From Fomitopsis serialis (lineage: Eukaryota; Basidiomycota; Agaricomycetes; Polyporales; Fomitopsidaceae): 48,287 bases of DNA. Each line of letters opens with the position of its first letter. Position 1 is the first letter of the stretch. Location: contig NW_025955261.1 of assembly GCF_022376445.1 (NCBI RefSeq), positions 1 through 48,287 on the forward strand, read 5' to 3'. Shown one piece after another: positions 35,670-45,900 of the stretch. The notes under the pieces were generated by a model. It was given only the letters and a program-made list of their open reading frames with translations. It searched no databases and was not told where the DNA came from. Both the position numbers and the translations under genes were made by a program.

Positions 35670-35771
35670 TGGCCAACGCCGGGGTCGAACCGACGACCTT
35701 GGCGTCACGTGACAAAGTTTGCACAACAATGCATATTAGCACCACGCTCTAACCAACTGAGCTAGTCGGCC
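35670..35771 (-). tRNA. tRNA-Ile (anticodon AAT) with 28-nt intron
   Basis: The minus strand folds fully. The acceptor stem is GGCCGAC/GTTGGCC with discriminator A. The D arm is GCTC-AGTTGGTTA-GAGC. The anticodon arm is TGGTG-CTAATA|A-CGCCA with AAT at 34-36. The T arm is GTCGG-TTCGACC-CCGGC. The 28 nt between positions 37 and 38 (TGCATTGTTGTGCAAACTTT...) form the usual nuclear tRNA intron. A TATAAAT stretch lies directly upstream. Confidence 0.95.
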
Positions 35772-36245
35772 ATTTATAAATTACTCCAATAAAACGTATA
35801 TAAATGTGTTGTAAAGCAATGACATGCTCGGAAGCCACTCGGACTCTGCCCTGGCCTAGTACCCGCATCATGATCATGCTGACTGTGACAATAGTCACTA
35901 ATGTATGTACGTATACATAGGCCATATAGTACTTGCCGATCAAAATATGAGTAGCGTCTCTGACTATGCAGATTTTGGCTGCCTCTGGATGAGGCTTCGC
36001 GACGACCTATCATAGCTGTGGGTCTCTCCAGGACTCCGACCCAACCATAACTTAAGGTCAGGTCTCTGCGCGTCGCAATGACCTTGTCTCCGCAATGTGC
36101 GCACCTCTCGGTGGGGTGCCACGTCCGGGCCAATAGCCACTTAGTTCCGCATCTAACTTACTCGTCGCGCAGTCTTGCTTTTAATTACACACACGGTGGA
36201 CACCCGCCGCATATCACTACTGGGGAGTCGGTCAAAGTTAACACC

Positions 36246-36879
36246 ATGTCGACCAACACAAGTCACGGCAGTGGAGGTGTGGCAGAGAAGGTCAAGTGCG
36301 TGCTCATATCCTTTCACTGGCATTGACTAGTGCTAATATCCCGGCGACAGAGGGGCCGGTCACGTCGTCAAAGGTGAGTCGACTGGAGTCTCAGATCTCA
36401 CCTCCCATCATCTACCTAACGACTCCCACCTGAAGGTATGGCGACAGCAAATAGAGAGGAAGCCCAACGAGGCGTGCAGCAGATGAGCTTCGGCACCGGC
36501 GGAGGGGCCCCCGGCGGCAGCAATGGCAGCGACTCCAACCCAACCACGCTCGGCTCCAGCCTGAGCGCAGCGACCACCTCGACCTACCTCCCCTCCGGCG
36601 TCGCAGGCGTAGGTGGTGCCCAGCCGATCACCGCTCACGCTGGTGCGCTTCCGCAGGGACAAAATGAGAGCGCGCACCCCCTCGCAGGGCGGCGCCTCGG
36701 AGACTAGCCGCGGAGTCAGTCAGGATGGCGGGAGGAATGACCGCGAGTTCGAGACGAAGTATGGCCCGCCCGGAGGTGGGACGCTACCTAGGGAGGACGA
36801 GCCGCTCCCCGCTGTGGATGCGACGAGTTCGGGGCCGGGGACAGGAGTTCCGAGCGGTGGACCGGCTGTACTTCCCTGA
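36246..36879 (+). CDS. small Gly-rich hydrophilic protein, CsbD-like start
   Basis: Exons 36246-36295, 36351-36373, 36436-36608 and 36688-36879 give 145 residues. The N-terminus VAEKVKGAGHVVKGMATANR resembles CsbD/YjbJ-like stress proteins seen in fungi; the rest is Gly/Ser/Pro-rich with RNDREFETKYGPPGGG and an acidic tail. If the last 79-nt intron (GTAGGT...CAG) is retained, the frame stops at 36707 and gives 114 residues with a different tail (AHPLAGRRLGD). Both frames have coding-like composition, so two isoforms are possible. It is likely soluble and intrinsically disordered, perhaps stress protective. Confidence 0.65.
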
Positions 36880-37111
36880 TATCGAACGAATATGAGATAT
36901 ATATGGGCCTCAGAATTACGAGATCATGCTGTCTTGAGACGGGTGTTTGTGACTAGGGACTTGAAGACCATGCTCTGCACTTGCAAAGCACCGGCTTCCA
37001 GACACGTGCAGACTTCGTACAAGCACAACCGGGAGGCAGTCTATCTATTGTACACGTTCACACGGAGGAAGTTTCGCGCGAGCTTGCAACACAGAGTACT
37101 GCGTGATCTGC
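36880..37111. other. 3' intergenic space between convergent genes
   Basis: Short AT-richer spacer. Nothing recognisable. Confidence 0.4.
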
Positions 37112-37712
37112 CTAGTACTTGACGTGTTCGAACTGCCAGTGGTTGTGGCTGTCCGTAGCCGTCGTACCGAGCGTGACCTAGCAAAAGCACACTCATCAGA
37201 AAGTCTTCCATCGTCGGCGGTTCCTCACATACCGGCGTCTCCTCGTCGCCGTCCTCAAGGCCCCAAAAGTACAGCGTGCGGTCGGCTGGAGAGATACTGA
37301 GCGACCAAACGCAGTCAGACATACCCCATAGTGCACTATCACAAGGACGGATGCGTACGTGTACACGTCCTTCCTTCTCGTCTCCTGGATAACGAGCTGT
37401 TGCGAGGTGCCCCTGCCCACGACGTATCCGCCCGCAGGGGAGCGGGGGCCGGCGTTCGCGTACGATGCCTGCTCTACGTTCTCGACGGTATACTTGCCGT
37501 TCCCGAGCCTGACTACGTTCCACTGAGCATGTGTGGTGAGTACGTCGGGATCCACTGGCACGGAGAACAGGTTGGAGGGCACTCACATGCATGACGCGTC
37601 CGACTTGTTCGGCGGAGCCGACGACCGAGGTTCCGTCGTTGGGATCCAGCAGAGCGAGCGAATTCCCGCTGAGGACGTTCTTGATGACATATGTGCCCGT
37701 GCCGAGAGACAT
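37112..37712 (-). CDS. single-domain beta-trefoil (ricin-B-like) protein
   Basis: Exons 37712-37587, 37522-37359, 37296-37233 and 37177-37112 encode 139 residues. Three trefoil-like repeats are visible: GTGTYVIKNVLSGNSLALLD, then WNVVRLGNGKYTVENVEQAS, then KDVYTISPADRTLYFWGLED. The protein ends HNHWQFEHVKY with a QxW-like tail. The fold class includes CBM13/ricin-B lectins and mushroom I66-type protease inhibitors; sequence alone does not decide between them. There is no signal peptide, as in many cytoplasmic defence lectins of mushrooms. The same N-terminal pattern (GTYxIxNVL) opens the fused gene at 40079. TATA box at about -60. Confidence 0.82.
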
Positions 37713-37769
37713 TGTGTGTCGAGTGATGGTGGTAGTCGGGCTTGCTGAGGGATGTGGCAAATCTTCGAG

Positions 37770-37779
37770 CTTTTATAAC
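37770..37779 (-). promoter_or_regulatory. TATA box of the trefoil gene
   Basis: Minus strand reads GGTTATAAAAG, about 60 nt upstream of the ATG at 37712. Confidence 0.5.
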
Positions 37780-40078
37780 CAGCCTGTCAAGACATAGGAG
37801 ACACGATGTGTCCTTGTGGAAGTTTGTAGGCCTACTCGCAAAAGCACCGAGTCAGCGCGACTATGCGTTCAACGACTACACACAGGTGCCCGTGTGTCCG
37901 AGTCCGGGTCCACATTGCACTTCGAGTGGCTCTGCAGGTTACACAAGACTAGGCCGACACTTCGAGGCCATCGACCATGAACTTGGTTGTCAGGCTCCAG
38001 CTGTTCCCTGCCCTTGTCGAACGAACCTCCATTTCCCATCATCAGGGTGGCACGCAGGTGTCCCAGATCCAAAAAAGCTATCTTATTTTCCGCAGTGACA
38101 TCTGCATCGAGACCGAACGGAAGGAAGTGGAAACTGCCGTGTTTCATGCATCGCGGTTCAGTGGCTCCGAGTCCACCGGTCAACAATCTCCACTAATACC
38201 GAGGCACCGTTCAGTTTCACAAACATACTAGCAGCAAGTTTGAATAGGTGACATACGGTACGTTTTGCGACGACACCCATTGTTCTTACTATGTCCGAGC
38301 TGTGACCACCCCAGTTACTCAGGCCCAGATGCTGCACAGACCCCAAACTCAAACCAAACAACGAATGCAATTTAGAATCATCACTGAGCAAAGACAAGGC
38401 ACCGACTCACCAAGCAGGCTGCTTCAAATCTGAAATTTGGATATGCTCGCGGCGCCAGCGCCAGGTCCGTAAACACGTCGAAAATTGAGTACCTCATAAC
38501 CTCTTGCTTCACTCCTCATCACAGCGGCGACTGTTCTTGAACGACACTTCATGATGCCTAGCAATGGAATCGAGGACACAGAAGCAGGGCTCATTTATGA
38601 GCACGCTGCGACCATGTGTGCATAACATAGTGCGGTGGAGGGATGCGACCGTGTGCGGTACGAGACAAAGTGTGCCAACGAGTTGGCTTCGGCCAGTGCC
38701 GCCAGTCCCGCATGAAGATCGGACGCCGGCGGTGTTTGGGGACCTTGTGGCCACATTCGTGATGTAGAATGGAGGTAGTCGGGGGTCCTGGAAACAGCCA
38801 ACCCGCGAAACCCAACCTCTTCCAAGTCGGACGAGTTCGCTGGCAACGGCGCCGGCTAACTGGGATGAACCCAATATTGTCTTGTTTGTCGACTGCAAGA
38901 CATTCCATGACCCTACAGAACGCATGCCACAGTAAGGTCCCAACGAGGGACGAATATCTGACTCTGCGCGAGTCGCAAACCAGCACCATGCTTCCGACCT
39001 CCCAGTCCGAGCTCAAATGAATATTGATGCGACTAGTATGTATCGTTCTGCTTCTGCTCTAAAGGTGCCGTATAGTGACTTCCAATCTTTACTCAGACAA
39101 CATCAGGTCGATTCAGTAAAAGCGAAGACGGACACGTTCTATCATGATTTTGGGTGGAGTGTTGCGCCTTTGGGCTGGGTCTGGCAGTCCTGAGTCGACA
39201 AATCGACCCCGAAGTACCCGCTAAGGATCGGGGGATTGGAACTCTGGGTAACGAGATCTAAGCTCAGGACGCATGGCATAAGGTTGGGACACAATACGAG
39301 CTTCGAGTCTGGTCGCTGACACACATCCAGGTTTTTTCGGGCTTCCGAGTCTGCACTGCATGGTAACAGCATCACGGATTCTACCGTGCAGAGAGAGCTA
39401 TCGACGGGGCCTGTTGCCAGTTCCGCAGGTGCGGACCACCGATCAATCTGTGGACACTGATAGAATTGGTGCTGGTACGTACCTACTGCGAACGCCATAG
39501 CTCGCTAACCTTTGGCTTGAAGTCGTGCTCAGTGATACGTTGCTTCCCCTTGCAGACTTTGAGTACTGTGATGCTCATGCAAGCCTGAGTAATCCATGTC
39601 TTTCGGGCCGGGCGTCTTTGTTAGAGACAACCGAGGACTGACAGTCCAGGTATCGACTCGCCGTTTAGCAAACATGAGTAGGTCATACGAGCAGCTCATA
39701 ACCGAATGTCCAATGACCGGACGGTATGCCGCACGATGAAAATCATCATTCCATGCCACTGCGGATGTGATCTACATGGAATTGGTTCCGGAATACGCGA
39801 ACCAGAGCGACTCTATGCAATTATCACCACTCATTCCCTGCAAGGGTGGTACGTGGACACCACCCTCATGGAGCTCGCGAGGATACTTCATGCTGAATAA
39901 ATTACCTGCATACAGTGATGTATTACGTGTCAGGACTGGTAATCTGCGTGCTTCGTCGGAAGTTTGGGACTCCCTATATTAACCCCATAGGACTTTCGTA
40001 CAAGAGTGACTGACGTTGCTACGTGCTTGCGTTTTATTCCGTCTATTCTGCACCCATTCACCACGATACCTGAGTGAT
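37780..40078. other. 2.3-kb stretch without a supported gene
   Basis: Several 80-140 codon frames exist. The best looking is minus 38150-37872 (MKHGSFHFLPFGLDADVTAE, then FLDLGHLRATLMMGNGG), which has coding-like third positions but no acceptable splice partners. Minus 39016-38591 is open for 141 codons without a domain. This may be a decayed gene. Confidence 0.35.
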
Positions 40079-42695
40079 ATGAGCTCCGGGTTGCCTTCCG
40101 GCACGTACACAATCACCAATGTGTTATACTCCAACCGCGCGAGCCTCACCAAGGGAGACGACGAAGAGATCGTCAGCTGCAAGCTCCCCCATCCGGAATG
40201 CGTCGGACAAAAGGTCAGCTCAATCAAACAGTGACCTTCATATAAGCGGCAAAGACTGATAGACACTCGCTCTAATTTCAGTGGAGGTTCACAAGATATC
40301 CCGGGGACCGTTACTCCATACGGAACGAGGAACATCAACTACACGTTATGACGCAGACGAATGCGGCTGAAGCTGCTCTCGTTTACGGTGTTCGGGACGA
40401 TATTTCGATGGCCTGGACAATCAAGGAGTGTGAAGATTACGGATCAGATGTTTACAAGTCAGTAGGAGTGCGGCGACATTACGTGCGCTTCGTTGACGCT
40501 GACACTTCTGGATTCATAGCATATATGCGGAGGGGTTTTCCAACCTCGTCTGGACAATCGACGATTGTCGAAACGGAGCGCCTGTACGACGAAGTTTCTC
40601 GGATATCATATGCCACCAAGTACTTAATGGACCACAACAAACACAGATCTCACTTGTTCGATTTGCAAAGGACAGACGCAACATGTGGCAGGCGAGTATT
40701 CTTACAATACGCTCACCCTACTTCACCACGCCTTACATGTGCTCCATCTCAGATAAGTCCATATCCGCCTGCGGCTCGCAGGACGTCGCCTTTCGAAACG
40801 CCCGGGAACGACAAATCCACCTTGACTCTGGTCTCTGTGGATCAAACGTATGTCTTCACGTGTGCCGCGCTCCGTATCTCGCAGTCAACATAACATGAAC
40901 TACTAGCTCTGATCCGAGGTACCTAGACGTGGAGTGTGCATGGAAAGGCCTTTCGAGTCCTGGCATGATCTTGCACTTCCAGGAGCCTCTTTCGTTGCTA
41001 TATCGTGGTGAAGAGGTCGCAGAGATGACGGTGCCCGGAAACGGGATGTTTGTTACAGAGACGGAGCGCATCCGCATGCACTTTCATCCGAAGGATAACA
41101 CCCAGTGAGCACACGTAACCTCTGCCGTTGTGGAAGACACAGCGACAAATCATACCAACAGATTCCAAGCATTCGCCGCTGCTGTACTGATCGATTGCGA
41201 TGTACAAGCGCGTCTGCGAATCAAGAAGTACAAGCTGTATCATTCCAATCCTTCCGAGCAGGGATCGGCCCAGGACAGAGACTACGTGTTCTGTCACGAG
41301 TGGGTAGAGGAAGTCATGTTCAAAGGTATGTGCTATGACCCATCATTCTCCGAGCTGAACGTACTTGCATTCTAGGACTGCACTCCTTTCGGGAATGCAT
41401 CACTCTGAAGAACTTGAGGATGCTAGGCAGCGCCAGCGACTCGCGCACACTTGAACCCTACATCAACGCCGCCATAGATGTCCATATCATGAATATGGGA
41501 TGTCTGCTCACGTTCTTGGGGGATGCTGTCATCAGCATCTACTACGGGAATACTAAGGTATGCTATGGCATATGCATTTCATGACCGCAGTTGTCGACTT
41601 GTTCATATTATCGGACTGTAACTAGGCATAGCAACCCTTCAGGTACGATATAAGGGCCCCTGTCGCTATTGAGTATGCTCATAAGGTTCAATAGGCCTTC
41701 ACTATCGGCCCTAACGTTGATACTTATCGAGGAGTGCGGTGGAAATCCCGCCCCATGAGCCCGGCAACTGACGAACTGCGCAGCTTCATGGATCGATGGG
41801 TCATGACACAGCTGTCATTGCCCGTCAAACTCGTCGTTGACACAATCAGCACGACCGTCTGCGGGAGCCTCGTCAACCTCCCATCCTTCTCTATCGATTA
41901 CCAGATAGAAGGCTTCGGAATCGGCATCGTTACCTCGGTCGACGTTCATATCTCACCCAAGGTTCTCATTACACGAGGACTGTCCTTTGAATTCACAATG
42001 GGTAGGCGTGTTTCATAACAAACTGGTTTCATTGCGCTGACATTGTGCAGACAATCCGTTCGATACTACCCTTGAGCTCAAGAGCATGCAGCTGCAAGTT
42101 AGCATCAGAGGTTCGCACGTGGCAACCGTTAGGCATACGTTCAGCGGTGTCAATGGCGACAGACATGGACGTTTTGTTATACCCGTGTGTCAATAACTCG
42201 GCCTAACGCGTACAATGTCCGATAATCGCTTCGTAGGCCCGCGGGAAAGGCAAGAGCCCGAAGATATCGCATTGCTGGTTGAACGCAGGCTACATCAAGA
42301 GTTTTCAGTTGGCTATCTCCCGTAAGGCACCGCTGGACGTCTTCGTGGAGTCTGCCGACATAGTGTACGTGCTCCATTCATTCCTTACCCGTCTTATACA
42401 ATTGAGATCGTCCCGCAGCGTTGATAAATACCACTTGAATGGTCTCACCTATGACCTCCACAACATTCCCTTCCGGTCAGTGGACACAATGCTAGTCAAC
42501 AGTCGCACACTCATAACGATGCCTGCTAAACAGCTTACATGCCTTGTGAGTGGCATGTCTCGGATGGGGATCGTCTGCTCAGCGCGACGAGCCTCTCATG
42601 CCACTCCTCCTCTCGTAAAGCTTGTCTCGTCTTCGTTCTCTGGAAGCATGGTCTACACGCTGTCTCGAGACACCGTCATCCGGCAGCACCCCTAA
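40079..42695 (+). CDS. beta-trefoil domain fused to a beta-rich (LEA14/DUF3712-like) region
   Basis: Twelve exons: 40079-40213, 40282-40457, 40520-40583, 40647-40691, 40753-40847, 40907-41104, 41162-41325, 41376-41557, 41695-42001, 42051-42184, 42237-42364, 42419-42695; about 634 residues. Residues 1-133 are a trefoil (GTYTITNVLYSNRASL, WRFTRYPGDRYSIRNEE, NIYAEGFSNLVWTIDDC, ending AKDRRNMWQ). A Pro-rich linker SPYPPAARRTSPFETPG follows. The remaining 450 residues are beta-rich with NPFDTTLELKSMQLQVSI and VVDKYHLNGLTYDLHNI, resembling LEA14/DUF3712-type sandwich modules of fungal membrane-associated proteins; this is tentative. No membrane helix is seen. Intron 40692-40752 has a GC donor, and 41558-41694 contains an internal AG|GT. 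The 3' end is less certain. Confidence 0.68.
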
Positions 42696-42947
42696 CATGT
42701 TGTTTCCCGGTCACGTTGTCGAGCCTTTCGTACTGCCCTGCGGTTCACATTGTACGCCAGATCACTCACAGCGCGCATTGCTCCCCGGCCTAGCCAGCAC
42801 TTGTAAGCTGTCTCGTCCAAAGCGACTTCGAGCCGTTTGGCGCCACACTTCAACTTCTATCAAGCTGTCTCAGCATCTGACTCAGAGCCGCCGTCGAGAT
42901 ATTAAACATAGCATATTAAGATTAGCATACATACATATCGTCCCCTA

Positions 42948-45900
42948 TCAGAGAGTAAGCAATGAGATCCGCTCGTCCTTAACTGCAAACAACAGGATAT
43001 ACTTCTGGCCGTCCGCCTTCTTCCTCGAGACAGCGTCTCGAATTTGGTGCGCATAGGCCCCGTACTGCGCGGGAAGCGTCACCGCTATCGCCTTCCACGC
43101 TTCTTCGTCCGTTACCCAGCTCGCATTCTTCGACAGCTCGTCGAACACCGAGGCCGGCAGGTCGACCGCGATGGTGGGCATGCCCGATGCGGCTGCCTGC
43201 TTCACCTCAAGCGCGGCTTCGAACGCTAACGCACAAGTCATGGTCAGCCCTGCTCTCATCCGGTGCAGAGGGATCGCAGCTCACTTCTATCCAGGAACAT
43301 CTGCTTGGTGTATTTGGCGCGCTTCTTGGTGTCGCTGGGCAGTATGAGTTGTACATCGGACCGGCTGACAGGCTCCTTCGGCCCACTGGCCAAGGGTGAA
43401 CTCTCAGCAACAGCGGGGACACCGGAGATGGAGGCATCAATCCTCTTTTGTTCCAAGAGCTGCTGCTGCAAGAACAGTACGAGTTCGTGTCGTGACACTA
43501 CCCAAAAGGTTAGTCTTGGAAGAAAGAAGATAATTTCGTGTTACCTTCATACTCGGTGCCCCGTAAGACACTCTTGACTTTGTAAGGTAGCCATGGCTGG
43601 TCAGCCCGTCGCGCAGTCCTGGGCCGCGGATAGACAACGAAACTACCGAGATGAAGCAATGACTGACGCGTCCGCAAGACAGTTATTCAAACTTACAGAA
43701 TGCCTTCGCGGTAGCAAACGTCCAGATGATTCTCGCCATCGCCGTCGGCGATGCTGGAGTCATAGATGACATCGGTGCTGATATTGTGCTGCCAGAGCAT
43801 GGCTGCCACTTCCAGGCGATCGGCGAGATACCCAGGCTGGTATGAGACAACGTACACATCACAACGGCGTGGGCTCCAGTAGCCAAATGAGCGATGCTCC
43901 TTGAGAAGAGTCTTGACCGACGCGCTTTGGAAAGCCGCCAGTGCAGCGGTAATCTTGTCAAGAGCAATTTGAACGGCGACAGCGCAAGTCATTTCGGACT
44001 TGGGCTTGGGTGGAGAAAGCCGAGATATGAGGTTGTCGTACCTGCCCCTATCGTAAATTCTCGAGTTCTGAACGAGAATGTACTACTCACCGTCCGCCTG
44101 CTGCCAAGATGTCTGACCTCTTGTTGCGCCTTACTACTTCAAAGCAGACTCCGTCTTTGAAGTACGGGTTGCGATTGCTCGTCATCAAAGGATTGAAGAG
44201 GATGGGTCGCGTCACTCCCGAAGCCGCCGCAAAGGCAATCGTGCTCTTGACATCCTGAATGTAGGGAATGAGAACAGGTAGTAGTGCGGGTGCTGCCTTC
44301 TCCAGGCGTGATACGACGCTGTCAATGTCCTCGTCTGTACTGATTGTCAACGGGGCGCTCGGGAGTAATATAAGTTCGCTACTGACCAACATCGCACAAT
44401 AGCTCAAGTTCGTCCGCAACATTCCTCGAGATGCCCTTGCGCAGTAGCATGGAACGCTTTTGAGACTGAGAAGACTTCGTTTGGTCGAGTATGTCCATGA
44501 CTGCATCGCGCACATCGCTGGGCACACGGTCCAAGGCGACATCGAGGACTACATCAGGGTTAGCAAATAGCTCACATGGTCTAGCAAGGCACTTACTTCT
44601 TGAATGTGATATATGAATCTCATACAATTGGGCCAGATTCGCAAAATTATTGAGGCAGTCGTTGACGATTGACAGCGCTTCAGCAGCGGCAGCAGTGGGC
44701 CCGACCACCAGATCCGGGGTGATGATATCGAACACTGCTGCCTTTGCTACCCTGGGATGACCGGAGACAACGCTGCGCATGATGTGGTCAGTGGTAAAGC
44801 AGCAGATCGCACAACAATCACACACTTCGGTCGGTAGATATCGCCGATGTAAAATCGTTTGATTCGCTTGGTTCCTTCTCGAGCCGCTAACCTAGCAAAA
44901 GGCAAAAGAGCGTTGTTCGGTAATGCGACGACTTCGCCATGTCGGTCCAAAAAGACTGCGCGGTTGCGCTCTTCTTCAGGATTCGTGTTTGGCATGAGTA
45001 AGGGGGGCTCCATATTCACAGCGCCGTGAAGACGGAATATCTCCACGAGACAATCGATAACCTTGCCATTCAGCGTCACATGTTCCAGAAGCCCGGCTTG
45101 TGTGTCGTAGAGAAAGCCCCGCACGGGCTTTGCAGGTTGATTGAACAGCGAAGAAAGGACAGCCTGCAAGTGAGGTGAATCCGGTTTGGCTGAACGATAC
45201 AGTAAGGGAGATTGTCAGGTACGATTTCAGCAAGACACTTACTCATCATCTTCAAAGCACCCTTGAAGTACTCGTCTTCCAGACGCGGAGGCAACAATGA
45301 ACTCTGCGACAGTTCCAGCGCAGTGGGTCGATCATTCGGGTTGTGCTGCAATAGCCAAGTGATGACTGCACGATGTCAGCGCTGAGTGAAGGAGCGTGGT
45401 CGATTTTACATACTCCGTCGTTGTCTCGCACGGTGTGGTTGCCAACTGATAGGGAAGAAGATACCGAGCTTCCGCAGATCCTCTAGGACGGCGATACGCT
45501 CCGCACCAGTCGAGAACGTGTAGTTCATCTCGAAGAAGACAACCTGTGATATGCCGTCAACGGTTGCACGACTGTTTCGACTAAGAATGACGCACTCCAA
45601 GGCTGTAGATGTCAGCTTTCGTGTGGTCGCGAGGTCCTCCCCTGGAAGATTGTACTTCCGGAGCAATGTAAAGCCTCGTTCCGACATCTGTATGTAGCGT
45701 CACCGTACCATTCAACGTAGTATAAATAGGACTCACCCAACGTCATATCCGCATCCTGAACGTTGGGAGCGGTGACATCAGAAGGATCAACAGCGGCCAA
45801 ACTCGAAGTTGCAAGACCGAAGTCGCCAACTGAGACATGTCAGTGATGGTGAACCCCGGCGTACCAGCGGAGATTCCATACCTTTGCATCTCCCTTGCCG

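Noticed and set aside
37869..38186. Minus frame with coding-like codon use
   Set aside because: No start or acceptor that links it to other exons; mentioned only as a possible decayed exon.
38591..39016. 141-codon minus frame as a gene
   Set aside because: No domain, no splice partners and neighbouring frames are equally open.
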